This document shows positions 56,687-64,000 of a stretch of DNA of 64,000 nt, in pieces. Source of the DNA: Streptomyces sp. NBC_00775 (GTDB taxonomy: Bacteria; Actinomycetota; Actinomycetes; Streptomycetales; Streptomycetaceae); assembly GCF_036347135.1 (NCBI RefSeq), contig NZ_CP108938.1, forward strand, positions 186,001 through 250,000, read 5' to 3'. The position numbers and the translations under genes were made by a program. The notes below the pieces were generated by a model. That model worked only from the letters and a program-made list of their open reading frames with translations, was not told the DNA's origin and did no database searches. Each line of letters begins with the position of its first letter. Positions within the stretch are counted from its first letter, which is position 1.

Positions 56687-57089
56687 GGCGGCTTAGACCA
56701 AGACAACTCCCTTACGGTTGCTCCCTGTTACCGCTTCGTAGTGGCCGCTCGATGCGGAGACACGCATTCAAGGAGATGGCTGCCCAGTGGCAAGGACTCC
56801 CGCCCTGAGCGTCACTACGTCAGCTCGGCCTGCCCGGCCCCGTTGATCAGGACGCGACGCAGCCTGGCAGCCCGAAGGCCGGCAAGACACTGGTGTCGCC
56901 GAGGGGATAGAAGTGAAGGTGATCGTTTTTCCCGTTCGGTCCGGCGTCGGATGGACGCCGAACCGAACGGCAAATGAGAGATCGTCAGGCGGCTGCCGCG
57001 AGGGAGGCCAGGACGGGCATCACCCTCACGACCCGCGGCCTCACCCGCCGAAACCGCCAAAACGAGAGGCCCACTGGATGTGGTCGCCG
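56687..57089. other. Intergenic region with long hairpin
   Basis: Promoter region of the glycosyltransferase and 3' region of the FG-GAP gene. It holds the hairpin at 56932-56970; no gene was recognised in the rest. Confidence 0.45.
56932..56970 (-). terminator. Long hairpin downstream of the FG-GAP gene
   Basis: CCGTTCGGT-C-CGGCGTC / GACGCCG-A-ACCGAACGG: about 16 paired bases with one mismatch and a small loop, 120 bp after the FG-GAP stop and before the glycosyltransferase promoter. Probably a terminator without U tract. Confidence 0.5.
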
Positions 57090-58610
57090 TCAGTCGGCCA
57101 CCGAGGCTCCGAACAGGGCCCCGGTCGCGGGCAGGCCCATGGTGGACGGGCCGAACGAGAAGGAACCGCTCGCGGTGATGCCGCTGGAGGTGGCCGAGAA
57201 GACCCACGCGGCACCGTTGTTCGCGTTCTCCGCCCAGTCGCCGACGACCAGGCCGTCCTTCTTGTCGCCGTTGGCGTCGACGAGGGCGGTCTCGCTGCCG
57301 AAACGGTCCAGCTTCTCGGCGGTGCCGGGCACCCCGGCGGTGTTCTGACTGAACGACTTGATGCCGGTGGTGGTCAGACCGTTCACGCTGCCGCGCAGCA
57401 CGAGCACGGTGCCGGCGTCGGTGAGGCCGTCGAAGTCCTCGCCGGGCAGGCCGGTCGCCACGTCGGGGTAGCCGTCGCCGTTGGTGTCGCCGATCGACAG
57501 GGCCGAGCCCATGCCGTCATGCCACTCCCCCACGCCCGGTACGCCCGCGGTGTCCTGGTTGATCCACACCGGCTTGCGGGTGGTGGACACGCCGTTCGGG
57601 CCGCCGTGGACGACGGCGATCGCACCGCCCTTGACCGGGTAGCCGACGTCGTAGTCGGTGCCGTCGACGGAGTGGCCGACGACGATCTCGGCGTGACCGT
57701 CCTTGTCGAGGTCGCCGATCTCGACGTCGTCGCCGCGGATGAGACGGCCCTGGGCGTCCTTGAGAAGGCCCTTGTTCGTGAACCCGGAAGGACCGCCCAC
57801 CAGCAGGGCGACCCCACCGGTACCGATCTCGCCGTCCAGCTGCCTGGCGCTGACGGCCAGATCGGCAATGCCGTCGCCGGTCACGTCACCGGCGGCCATC
57901 GCGATGGCGTACCACTCCTCGCCGGGGAAGAGCGTGAACCGGGTCGTCCTCGCGCTGCCGCCGTCCCGCTTGAATGGGCCGTGCAGCACCGAGCCGTCGC
58001 CCGGCGTGTTCTCGTCGCCGTAGTCGTCGCCCGACGCCGCCACGTCCGGGTTCTTGTCCCCGTCGACGTCGGCGACCACGAAAGAGCCGCGGGAGTTCGC
58101 CGGCACGTTCCTCAGCAGGATCGGCGTGACGGACAGCCCCTTGGGGCCGCCCCAGTTGACGGCCAGGAAACGTCCGTCGTAGCCGCTGATCGGCGACATG
58201 TCCACGAGCGACAGCAGGTCGGCATAGCCGTCCCGGTCGAGGTCGCCGCTCTGCAGGTCGCTGCCGTAGCGCGTCTGTGGCTGCGCCGTCGACCGGCTCG
58301 ACCAGGTCAGCACCTGCTTGCGCGAGGTCGACAGCCCGCTGGACGAGCCGTACAGCACGCTGACGGCACCCGCCTTCGCCTGCCCGTTCAACGTGGTGCC
58401 CGGCGCGCCGATCGCCAGGTCGGGGTAGCCGTCGCCGTTGAAGTCGTCGTGCAGGCGCTTGGTGCTGGGCGTGGTGGCGGTCGTCGCGGTGGTCGTCGCG
58501 GCCGGGGTGGCGGCGTTGACGACGGGAACCAGCACGGCACCGCCGACCAGGGCGATACCGGTGGCGAGGACGAGCCGTCTGCGGCGCCGGGGAAGGGAAC
58601 GGGAAGCCAT
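57090..58610 (-). CDS. FG-GAP repeat (integrin-alpha-like) secreted protein
   Basis: Protein of 506 residues from ATG 58610 with signal 'RRRRLVLATGIALVGGAVLV'. The mature part is a beta-propeller of FG-GAP repeats, each with a calcium-binding Dx[DN]xDG loop: 'DDFNGDGYPDLAIGAPGT', 'GDLDRDGYADLLSLVDM', 'ADVDGDKNPDVAASGDD', 'GDVTGDGIADLAVSARQ', 'GDLDKDGHAEIVVGHSV', 'GDTNGDGYPDVATGLPG' and 'VDANGDKKDGLVVGDW'. Seven repeats complete one propeller. Secreted adhesion or polysaccharide-binding role. The relic of a second such gene lies directly upstream. Confidence 0.9.
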   Translation of the reverse strand: MASRSLPRRRRRLVLATGIALVGGAVLVPVVNAATPAATTTATTATTPSTKRLHDDFNGDGYPDLAIGAPGTTLNGQAKAGAVSVLYGSSSGLSTSRKQVLTWSSRSTAQPQTRYGSDLQSGDLDRDGYADLLSLVDMSPISGYDGRFLAVNWGGPKGLSVTPILLRNVPANSRGSFVVADVDGDKNPDVAASGDDYGDENTPGDGSVLHGPFKRDGGSARTTRFTLFPGEEWYAIAMAAGDVTGDGIADLAVSARQLDGEIGTGGVALLVGGPSGFTNKGLLKDAQGRLIRGDDVEIGDLDKDGHAEIVVGHSVDGTDYDVGYPVKGGAIAVVHGGPNGVSTTRKPVWINQDTAGVPGVGEWHDGMGSALSIGDTNGDGYPDVATGLPGEDFDGLTDAGTVLVLRGSVNGLTTTGIKSFSQNTAGVPGTAEKLDRFGSETALVDANGDKKDGLVVGDWAENANNGAAWVFSATSSGITASGSFSFGPSTMGLPATGALFGASVAD

Positions 58611-58655
58611 GGTTGTCCTGACGTAGGCGGAGAATAAGGCGCGTGGGCGGGGGAT

Positions 58656-58797
58656 CAGCGCGGGAACGCGTCGCCGAGCCAGGCGCCACTCGCGACCGTG
58701 CCGAGAGTGCGGGCGCCGAAGGAGATGGAGCCCTTGGCCATGACACCGGCGGACCCAGAGCGGAACACCCATACGGCACCGGCGTACACGTCCTCAC
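58656..58797 (-). pseudogene. C-terminal scrap of a second FG-GAP protein
   Basis: Reverse reading 'VWVFRSGSAGVMAKGSISFG' followed by 'ARTLGTVASGAWLGDAFPR' and a stop mirrors the end of the intact neighbour ('AAWVFSATSSGITASGSFSF', 'ALFGASVAD'). A tandem paralogue lost its 5' part to the transposase rearrangement at about 58800. Confidence 0.65.
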
Positions 58798-58906
58798 GCC
58801 GCCCAGTACGACTCGCCAGAGAGACAGTTGGTTGTGCCGGGGTACGCCGCGAATTTACCCGCCGTTAAAAGAGCGTTTCGTCCTGGCGATGGCGTTTGGT
58901 TCGGAG

Positions 58907-59335
58907 TCAGGTGTCGCACCAGTTCGGGGTGGATTCGCGGGTCAGTCGTCTGCTTATGAGGTCGATCATCGCGAGGCGGATTATGGCTTCGGAGCGGTGC
59001 GGGTGGGTCTCGTAGTCGCGGGCGAGGCGGCGGCGGTGCATGAGCCGGCCGAAGGTCCGCTCGACGCCCCAGCGTCGCGGGATCACCTTGTTTCCAGGCC
59101 AGGCCATCCGGGCGACGACGTCCTCCCAGTTGGTGAGGTCCTCGGCAGCCCACGTGCGGCGCTCGAACTCGGTGGGATCGGGCGCTCCGGTGTGCTTCAC
59201 GTAGGACGGGTGGTCGGCCAGGGCCTGAGCGGCGTAGTCCAGGGGGATGCCGCCGTGCGCGACGGCCCACCCCCACACAGCCAACGCTTCGATCAGTACG
59301 GGCCGTTCGGACGGGGGGTTAGGGTGGAAGGCCAC
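58907..59335 (-). pseudogene. Chimeric ORF: unknown N-terminus joined to IS5 transposase C-terminus
   Basis: An uninterrupted 142-codon frame. The first ~80 residues ('ALAVWGWAVAHGGIPLDYAA', 'FERRTWAAEDLTNWEDVVAR') belong to an unidentified protein. From about 59095 on it is the end of an IS5 transposase ('GVERTFGRLMHRRRLARDYE', 'SEAIIRLAMIDLISRRLTRE', 'STPNWCDT'). The in-frame junction makes a novel open reading frame, probably by chance. Confidence 0.65.
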
Positions 59336-59358
59336 GATCAGAGGGACATCTCAAGCCC

Positions 59359-59979
59359 CTACCACCAGCTCTCCGACGACCACACAGGCCCCTGCAACGC
59401 GGGGGTCACGGAGACCGGACCGTCCTCGACGAACGTCGAAAGCTCGGCACGGAAACGAAGACCCTCCTCGGCCCAATCACGGACCCCCAGCAACTCCGGC
59501 CGGGACGCCCCCACGATGACCTGCGCGGACTCGTTGCCCGTCCAGAGCTTCTCGCTGACCTTGTCTACCGGCGCGACAACCACCCGAAGCCACCGGGCGA
59601 GCCCGTTCGCGGACACCTGGCCACCCAGAGTCCGGCCCCTCCAGCCCTCAGCCTGCACCCCATCCACGGCCTGGCAACCGAACGCGTCCGCAGACCGCAC
59701 GAACATCGCCTGGAGGCGCTGAAGAACCACCTGAGAGGGCTCCCACATCGGCACTTTGTCCCCGCAGATCGACCGTCTCTCCTCCGAGCCAGCTTTCCAG
59801 AGACGCGTCCCCAGTGTGCTCAGAGCGTCTCCTGCCGATCGCAAGACCGATTCAGGAGTATCGCCGAGGTGAGTCCACAAGAGGCCATGAGGTGATCCCG
59901 AAGCCCCAGCACCCCAGCACGCCCTGGCGGTGCCGGCAGGACCGAGAACCGTCACACCGCGGCCGGCAGGTCCCACCAC
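59359..59979 (-). CDS. Hypothetical protein, possible phosphotransferase N-terminal lobe, C-terminally cut
   Basis: About 206 codons. The genuine part seems to begin near 'VLRSAGDALSTLGTRLW'. Segments 'WEPSQVVLQRLQAMFVRSAD' and 'NGLARWLRVVVAPVDKVSEK', then 'LWTGNESAQVIVGASRPELL' and 'EEGLRFRAELSTFVEDGPVS', recall the start of a Streptomyces phosphotransferase-like family. The catalytic lobe is absent because the frame ends at the chimeric junction. The start is uncertain and the function unassigned. Confidence 0.45.
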   Translation of the reverse strand: MVGPAGRGVTVLGPAGTARACWGAGASGSPHGLLWTHLGDTPESVLRSAGDALSTLGTRLWKAGSEERRSICGDKVPMWEPSQVVLQRLQAMFVRSADAFGCQAVDGVQAEGWRGRTLGGQVSANGLARWLRVVVAPVDKVSEKLWTGNESAQVIVGASRPELLGVRDWAEEGLRFRAELSTFVEDGPVSVTPALQGPVWSSESWW

Positions 59980-60284
59980 ACTGGCAACGGTCCGCTGGGG
60001 GGTTATCCCCCGTTCCGATCGTGGGGTGCATCGGATCGCGTCCCGTTGGGGGCGAAACTAGCGTTCGGCCATGACTTCGACCCTGCGCAAGTACCTTGCC
60101 GTGGCACTCGGTGTCGCTACCGGGATTCATTCGCAGTGCTCCGGCCTTCAGGCCGGGGGTGAAGCGAATCTGATGGTGGCGACGCGGAGCGTCGCGGATT
60201 CCGGTCCGGCGGAGCCGGATGCCGCGTATTCACCACCGTGGCGCGGAGCGCCGCGATGGCTGGTCCGGCGGAGCCGGGCGATGC

Positions 60285-60692
60285 TCACACCGGCCGGTGC
60301 TGCTGTTCGATGTACTGCTTGACCACCGAGAGCGGGGCGCCGCCGACGGTGCCGGCGAAGTAGGAACCGGACCAGAGCTTGTTGGCCCGCCAGTAGTGGC
60401 GTACCAGGTCGGGGAATTCCTGGCGCAGGCGGCTGGGGGAGACGCCCTTGAGGGAGTTGACGAGTTTGGTGACGGCGACCTTGGGCGGGAAGTTCACCAG
60501 GAGGTGGACGTAGTGGTCCTCGCCGTCGAACTCCACCAGCTCGCCTTCGAAGTCCGCGCACACCGACCGCATGATCTCCTCCATCCGCGTCAGGTGATCG
60601 TCCGTGAATACGTTGTGCCGGAACTTTGTCACGAAGACCAAGTGCACATGCATCACGAAAACACAGTGCCGACCACTTCTGATCTTCTGCAT
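60285..60692 (-). CDS. tnpA: TnpA, IS200/IS605 transposase, copy 2 (HUH motif altered)
   Basis: 135 residues, over 90% identical to copy 1, with the catalytic Tyr kept ('LSVVKQYIEQQHRP'). The metal-binding motif that reads 'DNHVHLLVNF' in copy 1 is 'DHYVHLLVNF' here: the first His of HUH is Tyr, with a new His one position earlier. The change is likely to damage or abolish metal binding, so this transposase may be inactive although the reading frame is intact. Confidence 0.9.
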   Translation of the reverse strand: MQKIRSGRHCVFVMHVHLVFVTKFRHNVFTDDHLTRMEEIMRSVCADFEGELVEFDGEDHYVHLLVNFPPKVAVTKLVNSLKGVSPSRLRQEFPDLVRHYWRANKLWSGSYFAGTVGGAPLSVVKQYIEQQHRPV

Positions 60693-60726
60693 GCCGCCGG
60701 TAACTCAAGTGCCTAGCGTGGCGGTC

Positions 60727-61950
60727 ATGCAGCTTCGGTACGGCTTCCGCCTGTACCCGGATGCCGGTCAACGCGCCGCGCTGGCGCGGGCGTTCGGGTG
60801 CGCCCGCGTCGTGTTCAACGACGCGGTGCGCGCCCGGGAGGACGCCCGCAGAGCGGGCGAGGCCTTCCCGGCGGCCGGTGAGTTGTCCAAGAAGTTGATC
60901 ACTGAGGCGAAACGGACCGAGGCCCGGTCCTGGCTGGGTGAGGTCTCCGCCGTCGTGCTCCAGCAGGCGCTGCGCGATGTGGAGGCCGCTTACAAGAACT
61001 TCTTCGCCTCCCTCAAGGGTGAGCGGCAGGGCGCGAAGGTGGGTGCGCCCCGGTTCAAGTCCCGCAAGGACAGGCGGCAGTCGATCCGCTTCACGGCCAA
61101 CGCCCGCTGGTCGATCACCGATTCCGGGCGGCTGAACCTGCCGAAGATCGGGGCGGTGCGGGTGAAGTGGTCACGGACTCTGCCCACACAGCCCTCTTCG
61201 GTCACCGTGATCAAGGACGCGGCCGGGCGGTACTTCGCCTCCTTCGTCGTCGACACCGATCCGCACGCCGACGCCACCCGGATGCCCGAGTCCGACCAGA
61301 TGGTCGGCATCGACCTCGGCCTGACCCATTTCGCGGTCCTGTCCGACGGCACGAAGATCGACTCCCCCAGGTTCCTGCGCCGCGCGGGGAAGAAACTCAA
61401 GAAGGCCCAGCGGGAGTTGTCCCGCAAACAGAAAGGCAGCAAGAACCGCGAGAAGGCCCGCCTGAAGGTCGCCCGCGCCCACGCACAAGTGACCGATGCC
61501 CGCCGGGAGTTCCACCACCAGCTCTCCACTCAGCTGATCCGCGACAACCAAGCGATCGGTGTGGAAGACCTGGCGGTCAAAGGACTCGCGCGCACCAGAC
61601 TGGCCAAGAGTGTCCACGACGCCGGATGGTCGGCGTTCGTGGCCATGCTGGAGTACAAGGCGGCCCGGTACGGCCGGACCCTGGTCAAGATCGGCCGGTT
61701 CACACCGACCTCCCAGGTCTGCTCGGCCTGCGGGGCCAAGGACGGGCCCAAGCCCCTGAACGTCCGGGAATGGACCTGCACCGCCTGCGGGACCCTCCAT
61801 GACCGGGACCACAACGCCGCGATCAACGTGAAAACGGCCGCCGGACTGGCGGTTGCAGCCTGTGGAGCGCAGGTCAGACCAGGACTCGTCCTGGCACAGC
61901 GCGACGAAACAGGAAGCCACGGATTCTCTCCCGAACCCCGTGCCGCGTAG
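60727..61950 (+). CDS. tnpB: TnpB, IS605 RNA-guided endonuclease, copy 2
   Basis: 407 residues from ATG 60727 ('MQLRYGFRLYPDAGQRAALA'). RuvC Asp in 'MVGIDLGLTHFAVLSDG', Glu in 'AIGVEDLAVKGLAR', zinc ribbon 'CSACGAKDG' ... 'WTCTACGTLHD', last Asp in 'LHDRDHNAAINVK'. Full length with all catalytic residues. It differs from copy 1 at scattered positions, mostly in the N-terminal recognition part. Divergent from tnpA with 34 bp between starts. Confidence 0.93.
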   Translation: MQLRYGFRLYPDAGQRAALARAFGCARVVFNDAVRAREDARRAGEAFPAAGELSKKLITEAKRTEARSWLGEVSAVVLQQALRDVEAAYKNFFASLKGERQGAKVGAPRFKSRKDRRQSIRFTANARWSITDSGRLNLPKIGAVRVKWSRTLPTQPSSVTVIKDAAGRYFASFVVDTDPHADATRMPESDQMVGIDLGLTHFAVLSDGTKIDSPRFLRRAGKKLKKAQRELSRKQKGSKNREKARLKVARAHAQVTDARREFHHQLSTQLIRDNQAIGVEDLAVKGLARTRLAKSVHDAGWSAFVAMLEYKAARYGRTLVKIGRFTPTSQVCSACGAKDGPKPLNVREWTCTACGTLHDRDHNAAINVKTAAGLAVAACGAQVRPGLVLAQRDETGSHGFSPEPRAA

Positions 61951-62010
61951 CGGCACAGCAACGGACGAGAAGGCCAGAATCCTCGGGCTTCAGCCCGAGG
62001 AGCAAGTCAA
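61826..62010 (+). ncRNA. Predicted TnpB omega-RNA scaffold, IS605 copy 2
   Basis: 3' part of tnpB plus the right end with the stem-loop at 61981-62000, ending GTCAA at 62010. The expected guide is the following host sequence GTTGCTCGCCGCAGAGGCGG. Inferred from IS605-family biology. Confidence 0.5.
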
Positions 62011-62222
62011 GTTGCTCGCCGCAGAGGCGGCCACCGCCGTCGCCCAGCCCGCCAGTCCCTCTCCCCTGGAGCAGTTACGCCAGGACACCGAGGCGATCCA
62101 CGCCCTCGGTGTCAGCGGCGTGCAGGCCCGCGTGATCGCGTCTGATGGAAGGGCAGTCGGTCGCCACCAGCGGCACCGCAGACCTGAACACCGGCCGCCC
62201 GGTCTCTTCCGACGGCTACTTC

Positions 62223-62300
62223 CCAGTCGACGCGCTTGAGGTTCTCGATCAGCTTTCGCCGCCGGTCCCACTCGGCCCACTGCGACTGAGCAGCTCAGGT
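62223..62300 (-). pseudogene. Scrap of an unidentified coding region
   Basis: Reverse reading 'QWAEWDRRRKLIENLKRVDW' looks like real protein and starts where the serine hydrolase relic stops. Too short to classify. Confidence 0.25.
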
Positions 62301-62369
62301 GGCACCGTTTGCCAAGTCCGGTGCGCAGTCCGCTGCTGCGCTGTCGACCGAGCCGTTTGCCGGGCGGGA

Positions 62370-63110
62370 TCATCCGCCGAGCGTGGTTGGGCCGAGGCCG
62401 GACGGCAGCTGGCGCACTGCCACTGCCACGGCCTCCTGCGCTGTGGCGAATTGGCCAAGGTCCTGGCTGATGAAGCCTTTGCCCACTCCGTACGTGCCGT
62501 CGCTGTTGGCGCTCAGGCATGGTTCGACGACAGTCAGGTCCGGGCGGGTGGTGGTCGAGAAGCGCAGTGCCCAGTGGCTCGTGAATGGGTAGAGGGCGCG
62601 CAGCGCGTGCTCGGCGTGCGCCGCCTCGATCAGGTTGAGGTACGTCTCCCGCCAGGCGTATTCCAGTTCGGCCGCCTCCTGGCGCTTGCCCTGCCATTCG
62701 GATTCCGTCAAGCGCGCGGGATCGTTGTCGGGTACCTCGAACCGGCCGGTCAGGTGCACGAAGGGTGCCGCCTGTCGGATGTCGTCCAGGGTCGCCCCGT
62801 CGTGCCACGCTCGGGCGGCCCTGGCGACCTCCGCCAGGTCGTCCGTCGTGCCATCGATGAGGGGCATGCTCTGGAACGGTTCCTGACCGCGGATCGACCA
62901 CCGCCGTTCGTGCGACCAGGCGCTGATCGCCAGCGGCTCGCGGTGCGGCAGGGTACTTGCGACGGCCGCGTGGCGCAGCGGAGCGAAGTCCGGGGACGTA
63001 ATGGGGACGGCACCAAGGCAGCCGTCCGCCTCGGCCCGGAGCGCTGCGGCGAGGCTGCCGCAGGCCGCGACGTCGGGGTACAGGACGGAGGGATCGGGAG
63101 GGGTAGGCAC
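62370..63110 (-). CDS. DUF6193-family protein
   Basis: Protein of 246 residues from GTG 63110, preceded by AGGAGCC. Features: 'LYPDVAACGSLAAALRAEAD', 'PLAISAWSHERRWSIRGQEP', 'AEVARAARAWHDGATLDDIR' and 'YAWRETYLNLIEAAHAEHAL', which match DUF6193, a family recorded near some Streptomyces biosynthetic clusters but without a defined activity. The C-terminal part ('ALRFSTTTRPDLTVVEPCLS') is a beta-rich segment. The longer frame to 63260 is unlikely coding. No biosynthetic genes are adjacent. Confidence 0.75.
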   Translation of the reverse strand: MPTPPDPSVLYPDVAACGSLAAALRAEADGCLGAVPITSPDFAPLRHAAVASTLPHREPLAISAWSHERRWSIRGQEPFQSMPLIDGTTDDLAEVARAARAWHDGATLDDIRQAAPFVHLTGRFEVPDNDPARLTESEWQGKRQEAAELEYAWRETYLNLIEAAHAEHALRALYPFTSHWALRFSTTTRPDLTVVEPCLSANSDGTYGVGKGFISQDLGQFATAQEAVAVAVRQLPSGLGPTTLGG

Positions 63111-63756
63111 GGCTCCTGATTGTGCCCGAGTCGCCGATTCCCAGGGCAGGCGGATGGCGCGCCAGCGGCCTGGGCGGCTCCACTCAAGGTGCTGATAGCA
63201 CCCGGTCAAGGCCGTGCAGGACCCCGCCCGCTGTGCCAGCTGAGGTGCTCCAGGTGCCAACTGAGCTGGTCAGCTGCCAACTGAAGTGCACAGTCTCACC
63301 CACTCCATCGCCCACAGGCCGGCTATCTGGTGCCCGGCCTGCCAGTCCATGCAGTGCACGTGCTCAATCAGGCTCCTCATCAGCCCGGCGGCTTCCACGG
63401 AGAGTCACGCGGAGTGCGAGCGCATCAGCAGATCCGCGGCCCGGTTGGTGAACTGCCACCAGCCGAGCAGCTGATGGGCGACGTCCTGCTTCTCACGCAG
63501 GCCTTCGGGGTTCGACCCGCCGATGGCGGATGCCTGCCCGGCCCGGCTGAGCGTCGGTGTTGGCCCGGCAGGACAGTGAGAGGGTCTCTGGCCTGCGGTG
63601 TTTTCGTCCGAGGCGGTACGGCTGGCGTGTGACGTGCACTGCTGCGTCGAGAGGTTCTCGAAGAGGATGTGGCAGAGGATGTCGAGAACGGCCTGGCTGC
63701 TCCATCTCAGGGCAGATGCGGCCACCGTGGCCGCACCACACCAAGGAGGACCCAGC
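63111..63756. other. 646-bp stretch without a confident gene
   Basis: Holds three imperfect 20-21-bp direct repeats beginning TGCCA(A/G)CTGA at about 63234, 63255 and 63275. A reverse frame ending at 63405 ('GLREKQDVAHQLLGWWQFTN') may be the tail of a lost gene. The ribosome binding site of the VOC gene (AAGGAGGA) is at its right edge. Confidence 0.4.
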
Positions 63757-64000
63757 ATGACGATCCAGCGCATGGACAACGTCCTCATCGTTGTCGACGA
63801 CCTTGACGCTGCTATTGCGTTCTTCCTCGAACTTGGCATGGAGCTGGAGGGCAAGATGCCCATCGAGGGACGTTGGGTGGACCGTGTCATCGGGCTTGAT
63901 GGCGCCCGACAGGACATCGCCATGCTGAGGACCCCGGACGGCCACGGCAGGCTTGAGCTGACGAAGTTCCACACGCCGAAGGCGATCAGCGCCGAGCCGG
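63757..64000 (+). CDS. VOC-family (glyoxalase/bleomycin-resistance-like) protein, incomplete at window end
   Basis: ATG 63757 follows an excellent AAGGAGGA. The visible 81 residues ('MTIQRMDNVLIVVDDLDAAI', 'AFFLELGMELEGKMPIEGRW', 'HGRLELTKFHTP') form the first beta-alpha-beta module of a VOC protein with the metal-site-type Glu in RLEL. The rest lies beyond the window. Family roles: lyase, dioxygenase or drug sequestration. Confidence 0.8.
   Translation, partial: MTIQRMDNVLIVVDDLDAAIAFFLELGMELEGKMPIEGRWVDRVIGLDGARQDIAMLRTPDGHGRLELTKFHTPKAISAEP

Larger units (their letters stand above)
60121..62010. mobile_element. IS200/IS605-family element, copy 2
   Basis: Same architecture and ends as copy 1: left-end hairpin CCGGCCT-TC-AGGCCGG near 60141, right-end hairpin CCTCGGGCT-TC-AGCCCGAGG at 61981-62000, border GTCAA at 62006-62010. 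Boundaries are set by restoration of the host reading frame. The left border follows GCTAC (60116-60120), also present beside copy 1. Confidence 0.92.
60071..62222 (+). pseudogene. Serine hydrolase (beta-lactamase/DD-peptidase-like) gene split by IS605 copy 2
   Basis: Codons 1-16 lie at 60071-60120 ('MTSTLRKYLAVALGVA') and the gene resumes at 62011. Removing 60121-62010 joins AC|G and gives a continuous signal peptide 'YLAVALGVATLLAAEAATAV' followed by 'PSPLEQLRQDTEAIHALGVS' and 'GVQARVIASDGR'. After a shift near 62145 comes 'SVATSGTADLNTGRPVSSDG', the start of class C beta-lactamase-type serine hydrolases. The gene is also cut at about 62222, before the SxxK motif, so it was dead or died separately. 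Confidence 0.75.

Noticed and set aside
56913..58637. 574-codon forward open frame
   Set aside because: Antisense to the FG-GAP gene; its repeats merely mirror the FG-GAP repeats.

Overview
The window is high-GC actinobacterial DNA whose gene families (class E sortase-type LAXTG surface enzyme, DUF664/DinB, DUF6193, DUF4232, GH62 with a ricin-type lectin domain, Tn554-like integrase operon) point to Streptomyces or a close relative. No rRNA or tRNA gene, ribosomal protein or core metabolic operon was seen. The unusual density of whole, nested and decayed insertion sequences (IS630, IS21 twice, IS200/IS605 twice plus an orphan end, several IS5, IS481, ISL3, IS30, ISAs1-like and IS66-like pieces, a Tn554-like unit) suits an accessory arm of a linear chromosome or a large linear plasmid.

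Layout. 1-3.5 kb: a small unknown protein, a decayed tyrosine recombinase, a membrane protein, two transposase relics and a VOC protein. 3.6-11.3 kb: copy A of an ~850-bp repeat (copy B lies at 30.9-31.75 kb), split by two nested insertions. One is an IS630 unit that has taken along an aminoglycoside-phosphotransferase-like gene. The other is an IS21 element that carries a beta-helix membrane protein gene. Comparison with intact copy B gives both insertion points to the base. 11.4-21.5 kb: MFS pumps, one with a divergent TetR regulator, a DUF4232 lipoprotein, IS605 copy 1 and IS5 relics. 21.6-25 kb: a 1008-residue HTH-NACHT-leucine-rich-repeat protein, an NLR-like anti-phage candidate, with a divergent two-helix membrane peptide. 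25-31 kb: an IS21 relic, an unknown ORF, a RibD/DHFR-like reductase, a DUF664 enzyme, a TetR regulator divergent from an alpha/beta hydrolase across a perfect 39-bp palindrome, and an IS481 relic.

31-38 kb: the intact repeat-borne HTH gene, a lipoprotein, a YceI fragment and two secreted arabinoxylan-type glycoside hydrolases. 38-42 kb: a Tn554-like operon (integrase, HTH, zinc-ribbon protein, DUF6262) bounded by perfect 10-bp inverted repeats. 42-50 kb: a MarR/MFS divergent pair, two GNAT acetyltransferases, a second DUF664 enzyme, an orphan IS605 right end with its presumed omega-RNA, a full-length IS5 element and a membrane protein. 50-57 kb: an RNA-end-processing fusion (MJ1316-type domain plus 2H phosphoesterase), a large unknown protein, and a glycosyltransferase with an overlapping partner gene. 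57-64 kb: an FG-GAP surface protein, chimeric relics, IS605 copy 2 inserted in the signal peptide of a serine-hydrolase gene, a DUF6193 protein and the start of a VOC gene.

Most working genes stand alone or as divergent regulator/effector pairs, with little operon structure outside the mobile elements. The strongest leads are the NLR-like protein, the two IS elements with cargo genes whose boundaries are fixed by an empty site in the same window, and IS605 copy 2, where removing the element restores the host reading frame and exposes a candidate target motif and guide.
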